Below are positions 45,418-55,418 of a stretch of DNA of 64,000 nt, piece after piece. The translations under genes and the position numbers were made by a program. Within the stretch, counting starts at the first letter, position 1. Each line of letters starts with the position of its first letter. This stretch comes from Melampsora larici-populina 98AG31 (taxonomy: Eukaryota; Basidiomycota; Pucciniomycetes; Pucciniales; Melampsoraceae), in NCBI RefSeq assembly GCF_000204055.1, contig NW_006768765.1, forward strand, positions 3,049,601-3,113,600. Direction: 5' to 3'. The notes beneath the pieces were generated by a model, which was not told the DNA's origin, searched no databases, and saw only the letters and a program-made list of their open reading frames with translations.

Positions 45418-46692
45418 TTGATATCAAAGCGGAAAGAAACGTAGAATAGAGACACATGTGAGAAAAGACTGACCGGTTTGAACCTGAACGCTGTAAGAAG
45501 TTGTGAATCAGTTTAAAGTTTGAGCCGCAAAAGTGAGCAGCACATGATCGACAGGCTGAGAAGGTCATAGAAGATGACAGAGCGGTCAGTGGCGTCACGA
45601 GCGTAAGTGGGGTGTGCCCGGAAGGCTCAGGACACTCGGCCAGGCCACTGAGAGATGGGCGGCCGGGCACACTCAGTCCCACAGGTTGAACCCGAAAGCT
45701 CGAGACAGGCGGGAGGGAAAGATCGAGAGGAGGACCCCGGCTAAGTGAGCCTGGTTCTAGAAAACCAAACCTTGGGGGCTTCTTGGTTTAGGAAAACCAA
45801 GGCCCCGGGCCGGGGCCCCGTTACCCCCAACCCGCTCGATCTTGACTTGATTGTAAAGATCGTGCCTTATAGGGTGGACTATGGCTATACGTAGCCTATG
45901 AGGTGCTAGAAGCACTCATCCCCAACAAACTCCCTTACCTATCGCTATAGGTAGCAAGTCAGAGAATGGACTCTTACATCATCTTTCCACTCTTCATAGC
46001 TCTCACTTCATTTTATTGCCATTAATCTGGTAGACTAATTGGGGTCAATATACATCTTATCCTATTATCTTATATTTTCAGCATCATCTTATTTCATTAT
46101 TTCATCTTGTCACATGTTTATTTCCTCTTGATTTGTTATCTTGTCACTTGGTAGTTTATTTTCTCTTAAGTTTTTCTCTCATCTTGTTTCCTCTTGTCCT
46201 GTTGACTTAGTTAGTCACTCCTTATAGTTCCCCTTAGTATGTGTTATGTTTTTTGACAGCTCCCAGCCAAAAAGGCAACTGGGTGTACCAGGTTTTTCTA
46301 CTTGTGCATATTGAAAGAAAAAATGTGAATGATCCTGATTGCTCCCAGCCACTACCTGGGCCAAAAAATCAACAAAGCAAAGCGCTAGCAATTCAAAGCT
46401 CCACACCGCTGTCTTAAGCCTGTAGCGCTTCTCTTTTGGCAGCGGAGCGTTGAGACAACTATATGTAGTGAAAAATCACCCCACTACTAAATTTTGCCAA
46501 CAGTGCAAAGCTGAGCATTCAGGTGCTGCTACACACATAGGTGAATTTGAGCTGATGCTGTGATATTCACCTCACAAATAAAGACACGTGGCCTTGCTGG
46601 AGACAAGGGATAGAAAGAGAAAAGACCGTTAATTGCACAACTCTTAAAAATTGCTTGTATCTGTATATCTGAAATGTAAGTACATAAACATA
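45418..46692. other. DIRS 3' region and intergenic DNA
   Basis: 45580-45840 is GC-rich with inverted stretches such as GTGTGCCCGG..CCGGGCACAC and CCCCGGGCCGGGGCCCCG, probably the element's terminal region. After 45970 the sequence is T-rich with no gene seen. Confidence 0.5.
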
Positions 46693-47508
46693 TCAACATA
46701 AACCCGCCAACCCATCTAAAAACTTGGCTTCAAACTTTTTCCAAGTTTTTTCTGTAAAATGATCATAAGCAGCCTTCAAAGGCAAACAGGCCGTTATCCA
46801 AACAATATGTTCTAAAAGTGAACTCTCCCCCGGAGAAAACGAATTCCAATTATAAAAACAACAACCTGTTTGATAAAGAATTGTCTGTCCATCTTCGTCA
46901 AATGCTCTAATCTTACCAAATACTCCAGAGAGATCACAAGTTTCTTCTTCTACCCTTACAAATTTTCCGTCACCTAGATAGATGTAATCATAGCCGTTTT
47001 TTAATTCCTTTACCCTGCTTTCAACATATTTCAATTCATCAGTAGTGTATACTCTTTTGCCTTCATATCTCATCGTGCCATCCTGTGGGACAATTTTTTT
47101 CAATTTTTCATCGATTCTCTTCAACTTTGACAGAATATCATATTTATGTTTTTCTATATTTGTTGGGGTAGTTCTTCTATGAGTCATAAGATTGGAGCTT
47201 GGCTTTTTGTAACGTCTATCCTTATAATCCATACGACTCTCTGAAGGCGGCAACAAATTTCCTGATTCGCTTCTTGCTAATGGTTCATAGTTCCGTAGTA
47301 AAGAATCATGAAGCTGTCTCAGGTCTTGATACTTTTGAATGAATTCATTTGTTTTCTCATCCCATTCTACACCACTCGAGAATTGATTGGGCGCAACAGT
47401 TGAGATTGAAGGATCTGTTTTGGTTAAGGCATATGAAGGCGTTATCGAACCAAACACAGGGTTGGGAAGGGCTATGAAGAGTGTCAAAAAATTTGCGAAG
47501 AGAGCCAT
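46693..47508 (-). CDS. Predicted secreted protein, candidate effector
   Basis: 271 aa from ATG 47508, single exon. The first 21 residues (MALFANFLTLFIALPNPVFG, then S) form a short hydrophobic core with an Ala/Gly-type cleavage site. No later hydrophobic helix is long enough for a membrane anchor. The mature part has a Lys/Arg/Glu-rich helical middle (DILSKLKRIDEKLKKI) and a C-terminal half with five Cys, including a GCC pair and a terminal LC. No homologous domain is recognised. Small to medium secreted, Cys-containing, orphan-looking proteins are typical effector candidates in rusts, but host-facing function is inference. It is surrounded by repeats, as effector genes often are. Confidence 0.65.
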   Translation of the reverse strand: MALFANFLTLFIALPNPVFGSITPSYALTKTDPSISTVAPNQFSSGVEWDEKTNEFIQKYQDLRQLHDSLLRNYEPLARSESGNLLPPSESRMDYKDRRYKKPSSNLMTHRRTTPTNIEKHKYDILSKLKRIDEKLKKIVPQDGTMRYEGKRVYTTDELKYVESRVKELKNGYDYIYLGDGKFVRVEEETCDLSGVFGKIRAFDEDGQTILYQTGCCFYNWNSFSPGESSLLEHIVWITACLPLKAAYDHFTEKTWKKFEAKFLDGLAGLC

Positions 47509-48454
47509 AATGATAACAGGATGTTTGTGAACCTTGTGATCGTTTGCGGCTTCAATATGGGAATCATAGAAGACAAAAAAGAAATGAGTTTGATTTAGAT
47601 ATATATAAATGGCCTAGAAGATTCAGAGCAAGACGAACCAAAAAAACTTGAAATTGACCAAATCAGGGTAGGGTAGTATATCTTCAAACTCTCTATATAA
47701 ACAAAAAATTTATTCGACTTCAAGTCTTGTTGTAATTTTTGATATCTTGAAAGACAATGATATGTTGATCGAATCGAATACAGAGGCAAAAGAAATACTG
47801 GAACCGAGGTGGCACTTTATATTTGAATATTCAAAAGACTATCATAGAAGTGTGAGACTGCAGAGATATATTTTTGAAGATACTCTATCAGGGTCTCTGA
47901 CTCTCTGTTCCTAGCTGCAGAACAAAATTCCAATGCTGAAGTTCTTTAGAGTAGTTAAATAGTGATAAAATTTGCACGATGAAAAACCTTCACGTAAGCG
48001 AAGTAGAGTTGAGTCGTTATATGCAGTATCATTTTACGTCACGCCTACCCGCCGAAAGCTTGGACTCAAGATCAAACATCCAATGTGACCGAGCTCTCCG
48101 ACTGTTGCAGTGTTGTTCCAAGGGTGACTACAACTATTGAACAGTGCGATATCCCTTCAAGCTTGAACCTTGGCTGTTCTCCAAACATGCAGACGTATAT
48201 CAGCAGGTATGAGTGTGGTATGACGTGCAACAAGCGGTGCGCAGCTGTTTCATTGACCGTCGATTGTGCGATAAGTAACCTGCATACATACGCACTCCTG
48301 ATTGCTGAGTCGGGGTATGGTAGAGGGGCTTTGGCGCAATAAGTGGCTGTGCCATTGGTTAATGATAGATCAAAGATCTGCTAACTTGGCGTTATGTAAC
48401 CGCAGCCAACTTGAGCAGATCCGTCTTTATTTGTAGACTTCCGGGTCCAATTAA
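47509..48454. other. Intergenic, no gene seen
   Basis: Promoter side of the secreted-protein gene. A Cys-rich frame at 48085-48342 lacks an ATG and is not called. Confidence 0.5.
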
Positions 48455-48896
48455 CCACAGCCACACCGCCCTTCCTTGGCCGGTTGGCGATGATCTGTCA
48501 GATTCGGTCACCACCGATGATTATTCGCCCCGCAAGCCGAGATGTTTCAGAATGGGACTGGAGAGTTGCGCGGTGCAAAACCAGTCGGACGCTCTTTGAA
48601 ATCAATCGCGTCGTCAAACCTGATCGCTCGAAAAGGGATCTAGCATGCTCCTCACCTCCGATTGGCGTTGCTGGTGTTGTACATAGCTATCCACAACCAC
48701 ACCGCCCTGCCTTGGCCGGTTGGCGATGATCTGTAAGATTCGGTTACCACCGATGCTTATTCGCCCCGCAAGCCGTCATGTTTCAGAATGGGGCTGGAGA
48801 GTTGCCCGGTGCAAAACCAGTCGGACGCTCTTCGGAATTACTTGCGCCGTCAAACCGATGTAATCGCTCGGAAAAGGATCAAGCATGCTCCTGAGT
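48455..48896. repeat. Direct duplication, two ~205-bp copies 236 bp apart
   Basis: Copies begin CCACAGCCACACCGCC (48455) and CCACAACCACACCGCC (48691) and share GGCCGGTTGGCGATGATCTG, TTATTCGCCCCGCAAGCCG and CCAGTCGGACGCTCTT. About one base in ten differs. GC content is above the local average. No ORF is shared, and the nature is unknown. Confidence 0.8.
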
Positions 48897-48990
48897 CCTG
48901 ACACACTTTTCGCGTTTCATGGTGTATGGAACTGCTGCAGTCAACCCAGTTTTGCTGTTTTTTGATAGTGCTTTCAATTTCACATGTTTC

Positions 48991-49090
48991 AGGTTGTGGG
49001 CGCGCTCATATTTTTGTAGGCGCGCCGAGGCGGGTTTTCTCGGTTCTTTCGGGCGGGCCTAGGGGCCACTTGGCGCGCCGGGCGTGTTTT
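48991..49090 (+). repeat. GC-rich inverted repeat, left copy
   Basis: It begins AGGTTGTGGGCGCG and carries two GGCGCGCC octamers. The same AGGTTGTGGGCGCG start is present in reverse at 54848-54901. The two may be ends of one old element that took in the LINE remnant, or independent MITE copies. Confidence 0.5.
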
Positions 49091-49149
49091 CTTACAAAAA
49101 AAATCGCACCCAACTCGCAAGTTTATCAAATTTGAACAACACAATACCT

Positions 49150-50232
49150 GCAAATCTCATCCAAGTCCAATTCAAGATATACTCAGCCCGCAACACCTTG
49201 AACCGCTAATTCAAGAGAAGATTGAAACAATCTTCCCATTCCCTATAGCACCGTGGTCAAAAAGCTTTGGTGAAGTCATTAACATAGGTAAAAAGAAAGA
49301 AGAGGTGGTCAAATTATTACCGAAAAAAATTAAATCAGAAGAAGACAGAAGCTCATTAATCATATTCACTGATGGTTCAGTCAGAAAAGAAGGAGGAGGT
49401 GCAGCAGCAGTGTCCACAACCATCAGCAGAGCACAAGCAGTTGAATTTACAGATAACTACTCAAATCATGAAATGGAACTGCTTGGTATTTTACTTGCTA
49501 ATAAAATCTTCTCTACACAGCGTCCACAGCCTAAGAACCTAGCTATCTTCAACAACAACCAAGGTGCAATCCAACTAGTCCAAGATATTCCAAAATCAAC
49601 AACAGGCCAACACTTATTAATCAAAATCCGCACCCAACTAATGAGAATCCCTCCCTTAGCTGAAATAAAATTATACTGGACCCCAGGACATAAGGGAGTC
49701 AAATTAAATGAATCAGATGATGAACTAGCAGGTACAAGTTCAACAGCAGAAAATCAAGAATTGACCATGCAGATCCCGACTAGCTTAGGAAGTCTAAGAA
49801 GGAGAACACAAACAAACTTCAACATCAAACAATTTACATTCATCCTGGGAAAAAATTCATTCAGCACAAAACCAAATGAATCACCAAAGGCCTAGAGCGG
49901 GGTTCAGTCCCCTCAATGATCATTCATTCAAGAGAAATCCAACTGACTCACCTCTGTGCAAAACATGCAAGCTTAGAGAAAACACTAATCACTTTCTCCT
50001 TTACTGCAGACGTTATTCAAGAATCCGAAAAATACATAGATCAAAAATGAAAGAAGAAGGTATCCAGGTATATTGGAATAACACCAATAAACTCCTAGAT
50101 TTACCTGAAGTTTTTCCATCGCTATCAGACTTTATTGTGAAGACTAAAAGATTTGTACATTTTCATTCATATTTACAGGACCACAACCAAGGAGAACGAC
50201 CATTGAGCAAAGAGCGAGTTGTCAAGAGATAA
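49150..50232 (+). pseudogene. LINE-type retrotransposon 3' end: RNase H and zinc knuckle
   Basis: The frame 49180-49895 holds an RNase H domain: first Asp in IIFTDGSVRKEGGG, Glu in NHEMELLGILLANK, then LAIFNNNQGAIQL where the third catalytic Asp is replaced by Asn, and LYWTPGHKGVKLNESDDELA. A second frame (49876-50232) carries the C-terminal knuckle SPLCKTCKLRENTNHFLLYC (C-x2-C-x8-H-x4-C). This pairing is usual at the end of fungal LINE ORF2. The endonuclease and reverse transcriptase are absent (5' truncation), and the frame breaks near 49890. It is inactive. Confidence 0.72.
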
Positions 50233-50259
50233 TAAGAAATTTATCAATCAAAAGAAGAA

Positions 50260-50640
50260 AAACCGCTGATAAGTACTCGCGTAACTGGGTTTGATTGAAA
50301 AATATCAGAAACAGTGTACTGTCAAACCTTGTTACGGAGTTTGTCGGGTAATAACCAGCGAGACAGTTATCATCACCATCATATCATCCTCATAAACCGC
50401 TGATAAGTACTCATGTAACTGGGTTTGATTGAAAAATGTCAGAAGCAGTGTACTGCCTAATCTCTTTACGGAGTTTGTTGGGTAATAACTGGTGAGGCAG
50501 TTATCACCATCATTTCCTCTTACAAACCGCCAATAAGTACTCACGTAACTGGGTTTGATTGAAAAATATCAGAAACAGTGTACTGTCAAACCTCGTTATG
50601 GAGTTTGTTGGGTAATAACCAGCAAGGCAGTTTAATAAAA
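50260..50640 (+). repeat. Three tandem ~131-bp units at the LINE 3' end
   Basis: Units start AAACCGCTGATAAGTACTC at about 50260, 50394 and 50524 and share GTAACTGGGTTTGATTGAAAA and GGAGTTTGT(C/T)GGGTAATAAC. They follow directly on the knuckle frame, so they are probably the 3' untranslated repeats of this LINE family. Confidence 0.8.
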
Positions 50641-51465
50641 AGCTCAACTTTTGTTGTCTTTTATAAGGAAAACATCCACCAGACTCCCAATCAAAAGGGC
50701 TGTGCTTGCACATAGGTGTGAATCTTAAAACTAAAAATTGCATTTCATTGCAAAAAGATATTGATGCAACCTAAAAAGAAGAAGAAGAAAGATTATAAAT
50801 TCTTAATATTGAATGACAACAACACTCTTTGCTCTGACCAGATGGCTGAATTCTCCAAGGTGTACTGGTCCTGTTCAATTCAACTTGTTTAGCTAGTTAA
50901 AATGCAATAAAGCCCAATGCACTTAAAAAAAAGAAGAAGCCAAAATGTCCCTTTTGTATTGTTATTTATTCTACTAGAGAATATGAGGGCATGCCTGCAA
51001 CAAGGGAACTTTTACAAAAATAGTATCAAATTGTTCCAAACTGTGCCTTAACACCCTTGCAAACATGTAATACTCCATAGCAGCCATAAGCAATGCCACA
51101 CCGCTCCATATCATATTTCTAAACCTATCCTACCAAAACATTCAACTGGCCATGTTAATATGTTATGTGCCAAGTTGTGAAATTGCATGTACCACTATTG
51201 TTTACAGTTGATGAGAGTGTACCTCAAAGCAGTAATGTTCCCAAAGGTTTCTGTCACACTATACCCATGAATGATTGTACAATTATGGTCCTCAAACCTG
51301 TGCAAAAACTGTGCAAGACCAACGTGCAAGATTGGTGCAAGATTTATTGCACCAAGCAAAATCTTCAAGGAAAACAATGTTTTCTAAACCAGTTACTAAT
51401 AGTATAAACAACCAATGAATGTTTGGGTTTGTTTTGTCACTGTGACAGTACACAGGAGTTAAAAC
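50641..51465. other. Intergenic, no gene seen
   Basis: AT-rich; the short frame near 51165-51407 has no domain and is opposed by an equally weak frame on the other strand. Confidence 0.45.
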
Positions 51466-52178
51466 TTATGTTCCAGAATTTCTATTTCTGATTCCAACTG
51501 TGTGGTTAAATCCATTGTTTGAATGATGATTTAAATAATTCTCATCGGAATTTTCACCATAAAATTGAACCAAAAGTGGAGCAAGAGTATAATGAGTAGA
51601 TGATTCATGTATCAAGTTTTCATCTTGATGAGTAATAGATAAAGAAAATGTAGAATTTACAGTAGAATCAGACACTGGAAAATAATTATAGTTTGGTTAT
51701 CACAATTTCAATTGCAAAATTCATGAAAAGCTAAAAGCATTGATAGGTGTTGGTTCAGTTGGAGTGAAGATGTCTAGTTGATCTGGAAATTGATTATCAT
51801 CAGAAGAATCAATTGTATGAGTTTGTTGATCAAATTCAGGAAGTTGAGGATAAGATGGATTTTGATAATTTGGCCGTCCTTGGCCAACTTCTGAATCAGG
51901 TATTTCAAGTAAATTATTGGGTTGACCTCTTGTTGTATGTGGAATCACGTAGTGATTGATTGGATGGGACATGATGGTGTAAACTTGCTGAACCAGGTCT
52001 CAGAACTTGCTATTTTGGAATAGGGTTCCATACAGAGATATCATTTGGACTCACTTTTTTCATATAATGCTTCTGGAGTTTCACTTCAAAATGACTGAAG
52101 TATTTGAAGATCTGAACTCAAGTCAGTCTCTTGGGACCAACTTGTCACTGAAGCTGAATCTAAATTATCATTCTCCAT
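51466..52178 (-). pseudogene. Decayed Asn/Ser/Gln-rich gene, function unknown
   Basis: A possible first exon starts at ATG 52178 (MENDNLDSASVTSWSQETDL) and has an in-frame TGA before a GTGAGT donor. An acceptor near 51980 restores the frame into MSHPINHYVIPHTTRGQPNN (51972-51721). After further stops, the same phase carries SDSTVNSTFSLSITHQDENL to 51466. Composition resembles low-complexity host proteins such as the tail of the gene at 1560-4168, but no alignment is evident. Stops in all parts argue for a pseudogene fragment. Confidence 0.35.
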
Positions 52179-52469
52179 GATTTGCCAAATTATCTTTTGA
52201 TTGAGAAGTATCAATGACAAAATCAATAAAAGTCAATTTTGCAACAAATTCACAACTCTCTTTGTGATGAATAGATGGATCTCCTCTATAATCTGAATAC
52301 AAGGTTTATATGGATGTATTGATGGTATACCCCCAAGCCTTCAACAGTATGTCAAAGTCCAATTTCAGTAGGCAGGGTGGTTGATTTGGCCTCGGTTGAG
52401 GTTAAGGGTCCTGACTGGCCCAGCCCTAGCGGTTGGTAATTCAGGTCACTCTTGTAAAGAGAGTATATA

Positions 52470-52508
52470 TGAGTGAGGGGAACAATGCTTTGTTCCCTCA
52501 CACACTCC
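52470..52508. repeat. Hairpin, GTGAGGGGAACAA / TTGTTCCCTCAC
   Basis: Near-perfect inverted arms of about 14 bp with a TGCT loop, just after a TATATATG. Possibly the promoter and R-region of an unrecognised LTR; nothing else supports that. Confidence 0.5.
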
Positions 52509-54847
52509 CTTTGTCTCTTTCTCAATCATCCACCTTTGCCAATTTCCAGGATCTTCTCACTCTCATCTTGATTCTTAGTCTTAGCACACTAACACTAGAA
52601 TTGGAGAAATTTTTTCTCACCCGCCCACCTCCCTGGAGAGAAGCCCATCTCTTGACATTTCTTTCTTTTTGCCTACTGAGTTTGGCAGTTGGGAGAGGAA
52701 CTTAGCCGTCCTCCTCCTCCCTGCTCTCATTAGGCCACCCCACACCACCATCTGTAGTTAGTATCCATGCTACAAATTAGCATTATGTTCTATCTATTTT
52801 GCTGTGGTTACAAAGAATCAACAGAGCTGGTTTTCCACCAGAACATTCTTTTGTACCCACTAGTACCATGTACTAAGAATGGGACTTAAACCCATCTTCT
52901 TGTCACTGGAAGAGCCCCTGTCCCACCTGCTTATAATTGGATGATTATGGTTCTTTTTTAGAAACCAGAATGGAGTTACACCTCTTTTTGAAACATTGAT
53001 TTCTTGATTCATTATCAAGAGGAGAAATGTGTACTTTTTGTTGAGATATCAAAAATCATCAAGTTCTTTTTATGGATTGGGTCAAATCAATTGTGCCATT
53101 TTATAGTGCAGAGAAGTTTGAAAATGAGTGTCTCCTTCTTGTTAATTTCCTTACACTCTGTGCAATATATAACTGCATCATTTTTATTTATTAGTAGGTT
53201 TGATCTTACAGTCATGAGACTATAGGAGTTGAAAAATAGCTGTTTTTCTCTATTTGGCTCTTTAGACCTCTCTGTCTCTCTCTATCTCTCTTGCTGAAAT
53301 CTGACAAGTTTTGGGAAAGATAGCAGAAGGTCAAAAGAGGAACAAAAACCAAGTGCATTGAAAGTGGGAACCAACAATTTGGGACATAATGCATCTTGAC
53401 CTTATTGTTGATCAATTTAAACAAAGTCAAGAGTACACCACTGAATGCCTGCTGCATGTGAGGGGTAAAAGCTGTGAAGTTATTGGCAGGTAAAAAGGTT
53501 TACAAATTCAATCTTGTGTTCAACCTCTGCAGTGATGACTAATCAAAACTGCAAAATTGCTGTACGGTTGAATCAAACACTAGAGTTGTATAGGAGATAA
53601 TTTGAACATCAAAAATCCATTTAATGATAAAGATATTTGTAAACTGAGAGGATTAGTTGGTAAGTGGATTCAAGTTTGAATTAACTTGGGAGAGTTCAAG
53701 AAATGAAGTGGGTGCCATAGGTCCTTTTCATAGGGTGGAAATGACAATATATAAAGGGTGAGACACAAACTTAGAGGAAGAGTCAAAAAGCTTGTCATAG
53801 GAGATTGGGCATTTGTAATAAAAAATAGCAAAGCTCGCAAGCAAAGATTGAATTGATTACACGCAAGGCAAGATGAATACAGAAGAGATATGAATGTTTC
53901 AGAGCGTAGGTTGAGTATACAATTAAATCAACTGGAGATCAAGACAAAATGGTGAGGCTGAAGACAACAGAGGAAGTAGTTGATTGGAGAGTAAAATAAA
54001 ACAGGACAATAATAATAAGGATATTTGTATACTAAGAGGATGTGTTGCTAGGATTATCCATGTGTGAACTGGTTTGGGAGAGGCCAATTGTTCAGGAGAA
54101 TTCATCAACTTTGGTACATACCGCAAGGCATTTTTATAGGGTGAAAATAAACATATACCAAGCGGGATAAAAAAAATTTGGAGCAAGAGGCAGAAAAGAT
54201 CTTCATTGACATTGGAGATTGCCACATTTGGAATAAGCATAATTGAAGATCACAAGGAAAAGGAACAAAAGGGTTGAAGGTCAAAAGACTACAAAGATTG
54301 TAATTGTATAATTAAACAAATCAAAGGCAAACAAAAACAGAAAAGTGATAATGAAAAGGTAGACTTCCAATCCACGGGCAGGAAAAGCACTGGTGAGAAC
54401 AGTACAGCCATGCACTAACAAAGAAAAATAATGTTACATATTGTATTCTGACTGTCATTGACTGACAAGGAGAGTGTGATTGCACGCATTAGTTCTTACT
54501 CTCCACGGAGTGGGAAATGCACGGATAAGCACTACAAACAAAGACAACACTATCACAATCAAAATGAAACATTTGAAAATCATGAAAAGAAACCTGGGGC
54601 AAAGTGAACCAGATCCAAGACACAGTACTTCATGTGAGTGGCTTGTACGTTTTTATATTTTAGATGTTTGTATTACTAGAGCTGTCTACTACAGCAAAAT
54701 TGCCTTTTGAAGGTGAGAAAAGCTAAGAAAAGCTGGCATCAAAGCGCACAGCAAGTATCCAAGTCTCCAATATTGGTGACAGGACATAGAACTCCTATGA
54801 CTCGGTGTGATTCTTGAAAAGGTGTGCCAACCCTCATCTTGATGATT
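52509..54847. other. Gene-free stretch
   Basis: No domain in any frame. A phrase, gatatttgtanactgagaggatt-like with GTAAGTGGATT / GGGAGAG, recurs at about 53625-53770 and 54020-54160, suggesting an old duplication of about 390 bp spacing. Confidence 0.4.
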
Positions 54848-54901
54848 TTTCCAACGCCTAGGCGCGCCAAGGGCATGTTTTTTGTGCCGCGCCCACAACC
54901 T
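54848..54901 (-). repeat. GC-rich inverted repeat, right copy
   Basis: The reverse complement reads AGGTTGTGGGCGCGGC and contains one GGCGCGCC, pairing with 48991-49030 with an internal gap. Confidence 0.5.
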
Positions 54902-55059
54902 GACCACCTGTGTCCCTATCATTTTCCCCTATACTATCCGATGAGAAAAAAAGCCCTATCATCGGATATGTTCCGTATTTCCCCTTAGATCTAGTGCTAG
55001 ATCTCAAGTTAGAACTTTTTTTGAATTTTTATTCTTCCAAGTCCGTTGGTGAGCTAAGT

Positions 55060-55325
55060 TGGTCACTTACCAAGCTTACCAGTAGTTCACCAGGCTTACC
55101 AGCCCACCAATCTCACCACAAACCCCACCACACCCACACCACCTCACCAGTTGATGACCAGCTCACCACACTACTTCACCATACTCACCCGCTCACCACA
55201 CTACCTCACCACACTCACCAGCCCACCACTACTCCACCAAACTCCACCCCAAGTACACCAGCTCACCGCACCACCACCCCACCCTGGTCAGCTCACCAAG
55301 CCCACCATTAACTTCACCACTTGGC
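55060..55325. repeat. CTCACCA-type low-complexity tract
   Basis: Degenerate repeats of CACCA, CTCACCACAC and CAGCTCACC for about 260 bp, upstream of the gene at 55419. The long open frame across it is Thr/His/Pro-rich by composition only. Confidence 0.75.
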
Positions 55326-55418
55326 AGTCGCTTGCCCTATTCCCACTCCCTTTACCAAACCTGCCACTCACTCTTATCCTCCTCATCCACACCGATCTTG
55401 CAATATTCCTCCTTCACC

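Larger units (their letters stand above)
39640..45970 (+). mobile_element. Second, diverged DIRS-type retrotransposon
   Basis: Plus-strand order is Gag-like gene (40046-42328), RT-RNase H (42418-44109 and its broken end), tyrosine recombinase (44344-45417). The protein pairs clearly resemble those of the element at 9639-17551 but are only moderately similar. I could not find the matching split direct repeats: the flanks 39640-40045 and 45418-45970 do not repeat each other. The element may therefore be truncated, or its ends have diverged. The outer limits given are approximate. GC content is higher than in the surrounding DNA. Confidence 0.7.

Noticed and set aside
48085..48342. Cys-rich 85-codon frame resembling a small secreted protein
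   Set aside because: It starts with GTG, has no ATG or signal peptide and no splice-supported leader.
50260..50640. CRISPR-like repeat array
   Set aside because: Three long 131-bp units with no spacers, in a eukaryotic LINE tail.
52440..52900. Solo LTR suggested by TATATATG, a hairpin and a C/T-rich leader
   Set aside because: No TG..CA boundaries, target duplication or second copy in the window.
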